From: Haloferula luteola | GTDB lineage: Bacteria > Verrucomicrobiota > Verrucomicrobiia > Verrucomicrobiales > Akkermansiaceae | Direction: 5' to 3' | Assembly (NCBI RefSeq): GCF_014201715.1 | Contig: NZ_JACHFD010000002.1 | Coordinates: 1-64,000 of the forward strand | Length of the DNA stretch: 64,000 bases | In this document: positions 25,620-34,388 of the stretch, piece by piece | How positions within the stretch are numbered: the first letter of the stretch is position 1 | Layout of the letters: every line of letters begins with the position of its first letter | The notes under the pieces: model-generated | What the model was told of the DNA's origin: nothing | The model's input: the letters and a program-made list of their open reading frames with translations, nothing else | The model's database searches: none | Position numbers and translations under genes: made by a program

Positions 25620-26324
25620 ATGAATCTGATTCGCCACCTGCCCAGCGACGAGCGCCCCCGGGAAAAGCTTGCCCGTCTCGGCCCTTCCGCCCTCGACAAT
25701 TCTGAGCTCATCGCCCTGTTCCTTCGCACCGGGATCAAAGGCAAAAGCGCCATCGAAGTCGGCCGTGATATCCTCCGTCACTTCGGCTCCCTCCATGGGC
25801 TCGGCGCCGCCGGCCTCAGCGGCCTCCAGAACTGCCCCGGCCTCGGCCTCGCCAAAGCCAGCCAACTCGCCGCCGCCTTTGAACTTGGCGCCCGCCTCGC
25901 TCGAGAACGCATGAATCAACGGCCGCTCGATTCCCCAGAGCGCATCCACGAGGCCTTCGCCCCCCAACTGGCTCACCTCCCCCAGGAAAAACTCCTCCTC
26001 GCCATGGTCAATACCCGCCTCGAGCACCTCGGCACGGTCGAAGTCTCCAGTGGCACCCTCACCGAAACGGCCGCTCACCCGCGCGATATCTTTCGCCCCT
26101 GCCTCCTCCATCACGCCTGGGGATTCATTCTCATTCACAATCATCCCTCCGGCGATCCCCGCCCAAGCGCTGCAGATACCGAATTCACTCATCGCCTCCA
26201 CGATGCCGCGGAAATCCTCAACATCCGTTTCCTCGACCACATCATCATCGGCCGCGCAACCGACCACCGCGATCCGTTCTTCTCCTATCGCGAAATGGGA
26301 ATGATCCACCGCCGTTCCGCCTAA
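25620..26324 (+). CDS. radC: RadC/JAB-domain (MPN+) protein
   Basis: A 234-residue RadC-family protein. The N-terminal helix-hairpin-helix-like part contains DNSELIALFLRTGIKGKSA and NCPGLGLAKASQLAAAFELG. The C-terminal JAB metalloprotease-like domain has the zinc motif HNHPSGDPRPSAAD (173-186). The old link to DNA repair is doubtful; function is unknown. It stands alone after the oppABC operon. The leader contains an imperfect GGGAGG/CCTCC hairpin at about 25581-25614. Confidence 0.93.
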   Translation: MNLIRHLPSDERPREKLARLGPSALDNSELIALFLRTGIKGKSAIEVGRDILRHFGSLHGLGAAGLSGLQNCPGLGLAKASQLAAAFELGARLARERMNQRPLDSPERIHEAFAPQLAHLPQEKLLLAMVNTRLEHLGTVEVSSGTLTETAAHPRDIFRPCLLHHAWGFILIHNHPSGDPRPSAADTEFTHRLHDAAEILNIRFLDHIIIGRATDHRDPFFSYREMGMIHRRSA

Positions 26325-26350
26325 CCCCCAACCCTTTCCCATCCATGGGA

Positions 26351-26415
26351 CAGCCGAAGTGCTTGCACACCTCGGCTGCCTCGGGCTCCCGGGACCGTCC
26401 GCAACCCACGGACGG
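26351..26415. terminator. Pair of hairpins between convergent genes
   Basis: CAGCCGA (26351-26357) pairs with TCGGCTG (26372-26378). CCGTCCG (26395-26401) pairs perfectly with CGGACGG (26409-26415). They lie between the stops of radC and the minus-strand secreted protein, where a bidirectional terminator is expected. There is no U-tract, so this is moderate evidence. Confidence 0.5.
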
Positions 26416-26441
26416 GAGTTCCCGGTCGATCAACCCCGAAA

Positions 26442-28016
26442 TCATTCCTCCTCCACTCGGAAAAACCTCTGCTCCGAACCTTCGAACGGCACCGTCTTGG
26501 TCGTCAGCCCCACCTCTCCGGGGATCCCGCTTTCCAGCACTTCCGACCAATCCAAGAGATCCTCTGAGGCCGTGATCCGATAGCTCTGCCCCACACCACC
26601 CTGCCAGGAAAGGGTCACTTCCTCCAACAGGCGATCCACCGACCAATCGACGAGTTCGAACGCCACCGGCAGAGGAATCACCGACTCCCCCGGAAAAGGA
26701 ATGAAGTCCGTATAACTTTGGCGGTTTGTCGGCACCGGAAGATCGAATGCCGTCATGTTCTCAATCAAAGTCCACGACTCTCCGTCCGCACTCCCCTCCA
26801 TATAATAGCGCACCGGATCCCAGCCCGGCAGATTGCCCGCCGTCCCCATCGCATACTCCGTCACCCCGGGTGCCACCGATCCGAAATCAAAGACCACCGG
26901 AGCCTTCGCGTCATCGACCCACTTGGTTGTGGGGTCCCCGTCCAGCAAACTCTCCGGACCTTCCTCCGGCACCGGGTTCACCCCGCCGGGATTCGTCACG
27001 GCCACTGGAACCACCAAAAAACCCAGTTCATCGTAGAACTCGAATTCGGACAACTGCACAAAGTCCGCCGCGGCATCCCGTGTCGTCACCGGCGTGAACC
27101 TCACATAGCGGAAGTTCATTTCCCCTCCCACCACCGACCTTAGCACCAGCGTGCTGGTCGCCGTCACCCCAGACTCCGAGTCCCCAGCCGTGATGGTCAA
27201 TTCGGTGTCGCCCACTGCCAGCGCCACAGGCGTCGAACCGAACGATGCATTCCCCGTCTCCACCCCGGGCGTGATCGTGATCTCATCAGCAAATGAGGTC
27301 TCCCAATCGATCACCGGCTCCTCTCCCTGACGGGAAATGATGCGATCCGCCGTGAACAACTCCACACTTGGCGGCCCCTTGGGCAAGGTTTCCACCACCA
27401 GACTGCCCACTGCCACGTCCCCGTTGTTGCCATTCGCAATCCGAATTCGATCAAACTCCAGACCCGCAGTGTACTGAGCTGCCGCCACCGGTGGCTCCGT
27501 CAAGTCGTCTCCCGCATACAGTCGAGTACGACCTGTATCGTAGTCGTAGGTCAAGGTCACGATCCCAGGCGTCAGAGGCATGGATGCCACGGCTCGCTCC
27601 AGAACCGGAGCCCCTTCCATGCCGATCGAATCGTGCTGGCCGGCCAATTCTCCTAAAAAGATCAACTCCTGATCGCCATCATACAGCGATACACCCGCAT
27701 AGCCGTCATTGTCACTCAGGAAAGTGAAATCCACCGTCAGCTTCAATACCCGCTCCGCTCCGTCAAACGTGTCGGCGAAATCGGCGAAAATCAATCGGGC
27801 TGCCCCTCGCGTATCGATCGCTCCATCCTGCACGGTCAGCACGGATCCGTCATTCTGGGACCACGCCAGACCGACGTCCGGCAGCTTGCCGGGCAATTCA
27901 GTGCCGTTGGGATCATCCAAATCATCGGAAAAAAGCACTTCCGCTCGGAGCGGGGAGGAGACGACCAACAAACAAGACACCGCCAACAGGCGGGAAGGAC
28001 GGAGGATGGGTTTCAC
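26442..28016 (-). CDS. Secreted discoidin-like (F5/8 type C) multidomain protein
   Basis: A 524-residue exported protein of unknown function. The signal peptide is at about 1-25 (LLAVSCLLVVSSPLRA). Residues ~27-210 form a jelly-roll-like domain of LamG or similar type (LFSDDLDDPNGTELPG, VDFTFLSDNDGYAGVSLYDG). A small Ig-like domain follows (~215-290). A discoidin-like domain covers ~297-440 (FRYVRFTP, LSEFEFYDELG, WVDDAKAPVVFDFG, YYMEGSADGESWTLIEN). The C-terminal ~75 residues (YRITASEDLLDWSEV ... RFFRVEEE) match a module common at the ends of verrucomicrobial secreted proteins. No catalytic residues were seen; carbohydrate binding is plausible. Confidence 0.78.
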   Translation of the reverse strand: MKPILRPSRLLAVSCLLVVSSPLRAEVLFSDDLDDPNGTELPGKLPDVGLAWSQNDGSVLTVQDGAIDTRGAARLIFADFADTFDGAERVLKLTVDFTFLSDNDGYAGVSLYDGDQELIFLGELAGQHDSIGMEGAPVLERAVASMPLTPGIVTLTYDYDTGRTRLYAGDDLTEPPVAAAQYTAGLEFDRIRIANGNNGDVAVGSLVVETLPKGPPSVELFTADRIISRQGEEPVIDWETSFADEITITPGVETGNASFGSTPVALAVGDTELTITAGDSESGVTATSTLVLRSVVGGEMNFRYVRFTPVTTRDAAADFVQLSEFEFYDELGFLVVPVAVTNPGGVNPVPEEGPESLLDGDPTTKWVDDAKAPVVFDFGSVAPGVTEYAMGTAGNLPGWDPVRYYMEGSADGESWTLIENMTAFDLPVPTNRQSYTDFIPFPGESVIPLPVAFELVDWSVDRLLEEVTLSWQGGVGQSYRITASEDLLDWSEVLESGIPGEVGLTTKTVPFEGSEQRFFRVEEE

Positions 28017-28180
28017 AATCAGGGTTTGAGATGGGGTTCAATCGCCGGGCCTGGGTGACCCGCCGGAGCCGATGAAAACGTCGACTCTTCCCATCCATGC
28101 GGATTCCGCACCTCTCCTCCGCCAGGGAATTCCGAAAAAGCACAACTCCACCTCGCAATCCCCATCCCCAAATCCATCGA

Positions 28181-28210
28181 AAGCCGGCCACTCGTGAGAA
28201 TGACCGGCTT
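28181..28210 (-). terminator. Hairpin downstream of the SGNH hydrolase gene
   Basis: On the minus strand AAGCCGG (28210-28204) pairs with CCGGCTT (28187-28181), followed by TCGATGGATTT. It starts 22 bases after the stop codon at 28232 and separates this gene from the next minus-strand gene. Confidence 0.6.
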
Positions 28211-28231
28211 CCTTGATTCCCCAGAAAAACC

Positions 28232-30673
28232 TTACGGCTGCTCCTCGACGGTCAGCCGCAGAAATTGCCGCGACTCCCCATCGGTTGAAATCTCAACTGC
28301 TCGCCACTCCAGAGGCGGCTCGCTCGCTTCCACCACATCCGTCATCGTCTGCCATTCCACCAGATCCGTAGATCCCTCCACGCCCAGCACAACATCCGTT
28401 GCTTCAACGTTTCGTGGGAAACGCACGCGGAAAGTGCCATCGGCCCATTCGGTCGTCACCGGATTGGCCTCCTGGCTTCGGGGATCGGTGCCCGTCGCAT
28501 ATTCCCACAAATTGCTGCGACCGTCGCCATCAGGATCCGCCCCATTCCCCCACAAACTCGCTTCCAGCTCGGCATCGGCCAGCTCCGCCTCACTGAAGTG
28601 GGCTGCTCTCCAGGTCACCAGCCCCGGCGGTGCATCCGCTGCCGAAACCACCACCTCCATCGCTCCGATGTAAGCGAAGCCCCCTGCCACCGACAGCATG
28701 TCGATGAACACCTGGCCATAGGCATCCGGTCGCACACCCGAGATGACCACAACCTCGTCATCGTTGCCGGCATAGGTTCCATTGCTCCCAATGCTGGGAC
28801 CACTCGTTTGCAAAGTCGCCGCCTGCCGCTCTGTGCCATAAATTGCATATTCGGTGGAACGCACATCGCTGGTTTCCCGCGTGGCAAAAATCCGAAACTC
28901 ATAGGAAAAATCCGGATCCAATCCACTGAACATGAATCCACCGGGCACGTCATCACTGCCACCATCGTCGAGATCATCCGCCGTGGAATAGAAGTAATCC
29001 TCCGTGGCCGTCTCCACCGCCAGATCCCCCAACAAGGCCTCACTTGGGCCATTGCCGCCGAATAGGCCTCCATTGCGCCGGCCATTGACCGCATAGCCTC
29101 CCGTGATCACCCAGCGCACTCCGGTTGCACTGCCATCCGTGGTCACAATCCCGCGCTTATGTTCACCAGAATTGATACCAACTCCGCCGTTCAGCGTGTA
29201 CCAGTTGTTCCAATAGTGCCCACGCACATCAGGACTCGCCGTATCGTGGCCATCCAGCTCCAGAACATCGTCCGGTCCGAAATCGAACAACATCCGATCT
29301 CCTGCCACCCATTCACGTTCCAACGATTCTCCATCGTAGATCGGTTGATTCGGGTCGACCACCGCCTCCAAAGCCGGTCGAACCACCTCCAACCACTTCG
29401 CGTAGCCGGCACGATTCAAATGGATCGGATCCACATACAAATCGTCCAATTCCTGGGTGGTTAAGTCCTCGAAGATCGAGGGGAGATCGACGAAATAGGT
29501 GTGGGGATCGGTCTCCGCCGTCGCCTCGATCAACGCATTCGCGGTCAAGCGAGCATCCTTCGTCCCATCATTGGCCGGAGTCCGCGTCACCCCCAAATAA
29601 AGAAATGGAACTTCCGGCAATTCACGCCGCAGCAACATCAGGAAGGTCCGAAAATCTTCATGCACTTCCTCGCCCGTCCGGCCTCCGGACAAATCATTGG
29701 TGCCTGCCCACATCACAATCGCCGAGGGCTGATAGGGTTTCACCAAATGAGGAATCGTCGTATCCATGTCGGCGAGCCACGAACCACCCCAGCCACGCTG
29801 GAGCACCCGATAGTCGGCAAAATCCCGCGTCACCGACTCCCAGCGACGAATGCTGGAACTGCCCACGAACAGGACCGCGCCTTGACCCGGATCATCCAAT
29901 CCGTCCTGGGTCACCCAGGTCGCGAGGTCCGCAGGCACATCGCCGTCGATCACCGGCACCTCTTCTCCTTCCACGATCTCCATGAGACCCAGATATGCGT
30001 AGGCTCCTTCGGCCACGGTCAGAGTCACCTCCACCGAACCATTGCTGTCGGCTTGAATCCCATCAAACTGTAAAATCGTATCGTCATTCCCATTCGGATA
30101 GCTCGCGCTTCCCGACCCAGAACCGGAAGTTTGCAGCTCCTGGGATTGCACCCCGCTCGCCGCCGTCACCGTGTAGAGAGAGCGTCGGATATCCGTCGTA
30201 TTGCGGGTTCCAAAAAAGCGAAACTGATACCGTCGATCCGGCTTCAAACCCGAAATCGTCAAACTCCCCGTTCCACCTCCACCGCTCCCGGTTTCCACGA
30301 AAAAGTAGTCTTGCGTCGCCGACGCAATCGCGAGGTCCCCCAACCATGTTTCCTCGGGAGCGAGCAAACCGCCATTGAGGATCCCATTCGATCGCCAGAT
30401 TCCCGCACTGCAAGTCACCGCCAACGGCGTCGGCGTCCCATCCGTCTCCACCAAGTTCACCGCGGCCAAGCCGGTCGGCTGATCAAACTCTGCCAGACCC
30501 AGATTGTTCCAATAGGCACCGTTCCCATCGGGACTTTCCGTCACCGCTCCGTCCACGCCATTATTCCGGCCAAAGTCGACGCGAATCGTTCCCGTCTCTG
30601 CATACGCGATCCCTGCCACCAACAGGAGCGACGCGGACGCAATTTTCCTCAATTTCCATGGGTCTTTTCTCAT
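28232..30673 (-). CDS. Secreted SGNH/GDSL hydrolase flanked by two related beta modules
   Basis: An 813-residue exported protein. The signal peptide at the ATG at 30673 ends LLVAGIAYAE. The SGNH hydrolase domain (about 265-447) has GSSSIRRW (nucleophile Ser block), RGWGGSW, WAGTNDLSGG and DPIHLN (catalytic Asp/His), so it should de-esterify a carbohydrate or lipid. Before and after it lie two similar ~200-residue beta domains, beginning IRVDFGRNNG...SPDGNGAYWNN and LFDFGPDDV...SPDVRGHYWNN. Both contain TQDYFF/TEDYFYS and Y.FRFFGTR/YEFRIFATR, indicating an internal duplication. A C-terminal module has LWEYATGTDP and GSTDLVEW. The substrate is probably a polysaccharide ester (inference). Confidence 0.85.
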   Translation of the reverse strand: MRKDPWKLRKIASASLLLVAGIAYAETGTIRVDFGRNNGVDGAVTESPDGNGAYWNNLGLAEFDQPTGLAAVNLVETDGTPTPLAVTCSAGIWRSNGILNGGLLAPEETWLGDLAIASATQDYFFVETGSGGGGTGSLTISGLKPDRRYQFRFFGTRNTTDIRRSLYTVTAASGVQSQELQTSGSGSGSASYPNGNDDTILQFDGIQADSNGSVEVTLTVAEGAYAYLGLMEIVEGEEVPVIDGDVPADLATWVTQDGLDDPGQGAVLFVGSSSIRRWESVTRDFADYRVLQRGWGGSWLADMDTTIPHLVKPYQPSAIVMWAGTNDLSGGRTGEEVHEDFRTFLMLLRRELPEVPFLYLGVTRTPANDGTKDARLTANALIEATAETDPHTYFVDLPSIFEDLTTQELDDLYVDPIHLNRAGYAKWLEVVRPALEAVVDPNQPIYDGESLEREWVAGDRMLFDFGPDDVLELDGHDTASPDVRGHYWNNWYTLNGGVGINSGEHKRGIVTTDGSATGVRWVITGGYAVNGRRNGGLFGGNGPSEALLGDLAVETATEDYFYSTADDLDDGGSDDVPGGFMFSGLDPDFSYEFRIFATRETSDVRSTEYAIYGTERQAATLQTSGPSIGSNGTYAGNDDEVVVISGVRPDAYGQVFIDMLSVAGGFAYIGAMEVVVSAADAPPGLVTWRAAHFSEAELADAELEASLWGNGADPDGDGRSNLWEYATGTDPRSQEANPVTTEWADGTFRVRFPRNVEATDVVLGVEGSTDLVEWQTMTDVVEASEPPLEWRAVEISTDGESRQFLRLTVEEQP

Positions 30674-30720
30674 CTTGGGTAGGCGATACCAACCGCCCCC
30701 CTCACCTCCTGTCGAGATTA

Positions 30721-30730
30721 TTGTATACAA
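30721..30730. promoter_or_regulatory. Perfect palindrome TTGTATACAA, candidate GntR-type operator
   Basis: A 10-base perfect palindrome lies 48 bases before the SGNH hydrolase start and 49 bases after the matB stop. FadR/FCD-subfamily GntR regulators typically bind T-GTATAC-A type sites, and such a regulator is encoded at 33471. The link between the two is inferred. Confidence 0.4.
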
Positions 30731-30778
30731 AGAAAGTCATCGCTCGTGGGCGCTTTCTCAGTGCCCCCCAGTGCCCCT

Positions 30779-32242
30779 TCACACCCCAAATAAGGCGGCA
30801 ACTTCCCTCTTCGCCACTTTGCCCATCGCGTTGCGCGGCAGAGCCTCGACCTCCAACCACTGCCGGGGCTGCTTGTAGTCCGATAGTTTGTCGGATGCCC
30901 AATCCCTCAAACTCTCCAAGCCGGGCAAAGGCACCAAGCCGGATCCGACCACCACCATCGCGACGGTTTCCCCCCACTTTTCATCCGGCAACCCGACCAC
31001 CGCACATTCCTGCACCGCAGGATGCTCCAGAAACACCGCCTCAATTTCCAACGCCGAGAGCTTATACCCGCCGCTTTTGATGATATCCACCGAAAGCCGA
31101 CCCAAGATCCGGTATTGCCCATCCTCCCTTACCGCGAGGTCCCCCGTACGGAACCAATCTCCGTCAAAGGCTTCTGCCGTCGCTTCCGGTCGGTTCCAAT
31201 AGCCACGAAACACGGCAGGCCCACGAACCTGCACCTCACCAGGATCCCGCTCTCCCTCCACCGATTCCCCGGTTTCTGATACCAGCCGAACCTCAACCCC
31301 CGGAAGCGGCACCCCCACCGATCCACAACGCCGCTCCCCACGAAGTTCGTGCGAAAGAATCATCCCGGTCTCCGTCATGCCATAGCGCTCCAAAAGCACC
31401 TGTCCCGTCAGCCGCCGCCACCTTTCATGGAGAGAAGCAGGCAGTGCAGCCGATCCCGAAACCATCAGTCGCAAATCCCGAAAACCCGCCACGGCCGCCG
31501 GATCCTCACCTGCCTCCAATCGATCGAGGAGCATCGCATAGATCGTCGGCACCGCCATGAATACCGTGAAAGCACCGGCTCCCACCCGATCAAGCACTGC
31601 CTTCATCTCAAAGCGCGGGAAAGCCTCCACACGGGCACCCGAGGCGAGAGCACAGCTCAGGATATTGACGATTCCATGCACATGGTGGAGCGGCAAGAAT
31701 AGCGGTATGCGATCCTCAGCACTCCACTCCCAGGCCTCCCTCAACGCGTCGATTTGAGCCGCCATCGCTCCATGGGTCGTCACCACCCCTTTCGGCCGGC
31801 TGGTCGTTCCACTGGTGAACAACATCATCGCCGGATCCTCCGCAGACATCTGAGGCAAAGCCTGGCATTCGCCAGCCAACAGACCCTCAAAAGAGGCCAC
31901 CTCCACACCTGGAATGCCGGTATCTGCCCCCTCCTTGGAAAGAAACAGTCCGGCTCCAGTCTCCTCCAAAAGAAAGGCCTTCTCCCGCTCCGTCGCAGAA
32001 CCCGAAATCGGCACCGCGACCCCACCCGCACGCCAGATGCCCCACTGCGTCACCACATACTCCCATCCTGATGGCATCTGAAAAGCCACCCTCGCTCCGC
32101 CGAGACTCCGGCGCCCCTTCAACAAAAATCCCGCCACCCTCGCCGAGGCCTCCACCAACTCGTCATAACGATACTCTCCCGCCCGATCACGAATCGCGAT
32201 CCGGTCAGAAAATTGCAAAGCTCGAGAAATCCATTCACTCAT
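30779..32242 (-). CDS. matB: Malonyl-CoA synthetase (MatB-like acyl-CoA ligase)
   Basis: Activates malonate with ATP and CoA to malonyl-CoA in the cytoplasm. The 487-residue ANL-family protein has LFTSGTTSRPKGVV (about 141-154), LPLHHVHGIVN (a motif typical of malonyl-CoA synthetases), YGMTETGM, GYWNRPEAT, WFRTGDLA and catalytic Lys475 in PRNAMGKVAKRE. Sequence alone would leave other small acids open, but the preceding madL and madM genes point strongly to malonate. It starts 4 bases after the madM stop. No malonyl-CoA decarboxylase follows, so the product may go straight to fatty-acid synthesis. Confidence 0.88.
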   Translation of the reverse strand: MSEWISRALQFSDRIAIRDRAGEYRYDELVEASARVAGFLLKGRRSLGGARVAFQMPSGWEYVVTQWGIWRAGGVAVPISGSATEREKAFLLEETGAGLFLSKEGADTGIPGVEVASFEGLLAGECQALPQMSAEDPAMMLFTSGTTSRPKGVVTTHGAMAAQIDALREAWEWSAEDRIPLFLPLHHVHGIVNILSCALASGARVEAFPRFEMKAVLDRVGAGAFTVFMAVPTIYAMLLDRLEAGEDPAAVAGFRDLRLMVSGSAALPASLHERWRRLTGQVLLERYGMTETGMILSHELRGERRCGSVGVPLPGVEVRLVSETGESVEGERDPGEVQVRGPAVFRGYWNRPEATAEAFDGDWFRTGDLAVREDGQYRILGRLSVDIIKSGGYKLSALEIEAVFLEHPAVQECAVVGLPDEKWGETVAMVVVGSGLVPLPGLESLRDWASDKLSDYKQPRQWLEVEALPRNAMGKVAKREVAALFGV

Positions 32243-32245
32243 GAG

Positions 32246-33007
32246 TCAAACCATCCAGCGCAGCACAATGAACAAAATCGAAGGGCACAACAAACATCCT
32301 AACCCCGTGAAAAACGTCGCCGTCATCGCCCCATAAGGCACCAACTTCGGGTCAGTCGCCGCCAACCCTCCGGCCACCCCACTCGTGGTTCCCATCAATC
32401 CCCCAAAAACCATCGCCGAACGTGGATTGTCGAGCCCGATGCGCCGCGCCACCACAGGCGTAAAAATCATCACCAGAATCGATTTCACCAAGCCCGTCGC
32501 GATGCTCAACGCGATCACTTCAGGAGTCGCCCCCAACGCCGTCCCCGTGACGGGCCCAACAATATAGGTCGCCGCCCCCGCACCCAGCGTCGCCAGGCTC
32601 ACAGGATCACGATAACCCGCCGAAAACGCCACCGCCGCGCCCACCGCAAACGATCCCACGACCCCCACCAACAACGCCACCACCCCACCCGGGCCAGAGC
32701 GACGCAACTCATCCAACCCCACCCCCATGGCCGTCGCCACAATCGCAATATCCCGAATCATCGCCCCTCCCAGAAGACCCACACCCGCCAAAAGGGGCAC
32801 ATCGGCGAGCCCTTTCGTGCCCCCCGTCCAAAGCCCCCCAAGATAGGCCAACACAAGCCCCAGAAAGATCGCGATCGCCGATCCATGGATCCGATTTCGC
32901 GTCCCCTTCGCCGAAATGACCCAAGAGACTCCCATGAGAGCCCCAATGAAAATGAAGGCGATCACCAAAGGATACTTGTCAGCAAGCTCGTCCAGAATCG
33001 CCCTCAC
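32246..33007 (-). CDS. madM: Malonate transporter, MadM subunit
   Basis: The larger subunit of the two-component malonate carrier in the cytoplasmic membrane, 253 residues with about eight hydrophobic segments. Recognisable stretches are IGALMGVSWVISAKGTRNRIHGSAIAIFLGL (split over two helices), AMIRDIAIVATAMGV and GLMGTTSGVAGGLAATDPKLVPYGAM. The start is GTG at 33007, overlapping the madL stop as GTGA; this gives the family N-terminus and length. A longer open frame upstream is the madL gene read in another frame. Confidence 0.9.
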   Translation of the reverse strand: MRAILDELADKYPLVIAFIFIGALMGVSWVISAKGTRNRIHGSAIAIFLGLVLAYLGGLWTGGTKGLADVPLLAGVGLLGGAMIRDIAIVATAMGVGLDELRRSGPGGVVALLVGVVGSFAVGAAVAFSAGYRDPVSLATLGAGAATYIVGPVTGTALGATPEVIALSIATGLVKSILVMIFTPVVARRIGLDNPRSAMVFGGLMGTTSGVAGGLAATDPKLVPYGAMTATFFTGLGCLLCPSILFIVLRWMV

Positions 33008-33375
33008 TTCGCCCCTCCCTCTTGGTCGCCAATCCGCCGGATCCACGGCACCAACGCAAATCCCCCCACCACCACCCCCGCCCCTGCAGCCAAGGCAATC
33101 CATCCCCCCATCACCGCCGCCCGCACATTTTGCGAAGCCGCCATCGCGACAGTCACGGGAAGATAGATCGAACTCCAGAATCTCACCCCTTCTCCCGTCA
33201 ACTGCGGCAGCTTGGACGTGCGCCGAAGTCGATCGTTCCCCGCCACCAGCAGCAGCATCGCCAACCCCACCCCTCCCACATCCGCATGGATTCCCAATGC
33301 CGCACCCAATAAGCGTCCTGCCAGAAGTCCGAGAAACAGACATCCACAAAGCAAGGCAGTTCCGTAAATCACCAT
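33004..33375 (-). CDS. madL: Malonate transporter, MadL subunit
   Basis: The small subunit, 123 residues with four hydrophobic segments. MVIYGTALLCGCLFLGLLAG and LGALLGIHADVGGVG-like sequence (here LGAALGIHADVGGVG) are characteristic of MadL. It is the first gene of the madL-madM-matB operon and overlaps madM by 4 bases. A 95-base region separates it from the divergent GntR regulator. Malonate uptake is inferred from the family. Confidence 0.9.
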   Translation of the reverse strand: MVIYGTALLCGCLFLGLLAGRLLGAALGIHADVGGVGLAMLLLVAGNDRLRRTSKLPQLTGEGVRFWSSIYLPVTVAMAASQNVRAAVMGGWIALAAGAGVVVGGFALVPWIRRIGDQEGGAK

Positions 33376-33405
33376 GGGTTGGGTTTTTGGGCTTCTCTCC
33401 CGCTA

Positions 33406-33438
33406 CGAAAGCGACCCTTTCGCCGACAAGCGAAAAGG
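33406..33438. promoter_or_regulatory. Overlapping inverted repeats in the madL/GntR divergent promoter
   Basis: CGAAAG (33406-33411) pairs with CTTTCG (33417-33422), and TTTCGC (33418-33423) pairs with GCGAAA (33430-33435). The two dyads share a half-site. They lie between the divergent malonate operon and its likely regulator, the expected place for an operator. Confidence 0.45.
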
Positions 33439-33470
33439 CCATTGGACGATGGGCGATGACACTCTAGCAT

Positions 33471-34139
33471 GTGCCCACCATGGCGAGGCGCAGCGCTGAC
33501 GACATCCGACAATCCCTTGAAGAACAGATTGTTGAGGGACAATGGAAGAACGGTGAACGGCTTGACGAAGTCCAGCTGGCGGAACGCTTTGGCGTTTCCC
33601 GCACCCCGCTTCGTGAAGCCCTCCGAATGCTGGCAGGCTCCGGACTCATCGAATTGATCCCCCGCCGGGGAGCCTTCGTTCGCCACCCCGGAGTGGTCGA
33701 ATTGGTCGAAATGTTCGAGGTCATGGCCGAACTCGAAGCCCTTTGCGGTCGCCTTGCCGCCCGGCGCATCGGTCCTGGAGAAATGGTCAAGGTCTCCGCC
33801 GCCGTCGCCGCCTGCGAGGCCGCACTCAAAACGGACGACACCGACGCCTACTACCTCGCCAACGAACGATTCCACCAGGCAATCTACCAAGCCGCCGGGA
33901 ATGACTTCCTGACATCCGAAACCATCCGTCTCCAGAAGCGGCTCCGGCCATTCCGCCGCATGCAACTCCGCGCCGCAGGTCGGCTCCGGCAATCGATGGA
34001 AGAACACGCCGCCATTCACCAGGCCCTGCAAGCCCACGACTCCGAGGCGGCGGCTGACGCACTGCGCACCCACGTCGCCGTTCAGGGTGAAAAATTTCAC
34101 CTGCTATTCTCCCTTCTCGAGAATTCCCAGGCCTCCTGA
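33471..34139 (+). CDS. GntR-family regulator, FCD subfamily, probable malonate-locus regulator
   Basis: A 222-residue transcription factor. The N-terminal winged helix (about 8-72) has LDEVQLAERFGVSRTPLREAL and the wing RRGAFV. The C-terminal FCD ligand domain (about 80-210) has the metal/ligand histidines in NERFHQAIYQAAGN, EEHAAIHQAL and LRTHVAVQ. FCD regulators usually sense small organic acids; the divergent malonate operon suggests malonate or malonyl-CoA, as for MatR (inference). ATGs at 33471 and 33480 are both possible. Confidence 0.88.
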   Translation: MPTMARRSADDIRQSLEEQIVEGQWKNGERLDEVQLAERFGVSRTPLREALRMLAGSGLIELIPRRGAFVRHPGVVELVEMFEVMAELEALCGRLAARRIGPGEMVKVSAAVAACEAALKTDDTDAYYLANERFHQAIYQAAGNDFLTSETIRLQKRLRPFRRMQLRAAGRLRQSMEEHAAIHQALQAHDSEAAADALRTHVAVQGEKFHLLFSLLENSQAS

Positions 34140-34388
34140 TCGACTCCGATCCACCCTGAATACGGCTTTTCTCGTAGCCACCTCAAGGCACTTTCCCACT
34201 GATCTTCAGCGCTTTCCCGCAACATCGACAATACCCTCACAGGAATCGTTTCACTTCCTGGACCCTTAGCCACATTTGTCGTGACGATTTTCTCACGGCG
34301 AGCCTCTTTCCCAGCAGGGGAATGACGTCCACCACGCGTGCCGCCCGTCCGTCAGGACGGTTTCCGACACCCCAAATACGACGTCTCG

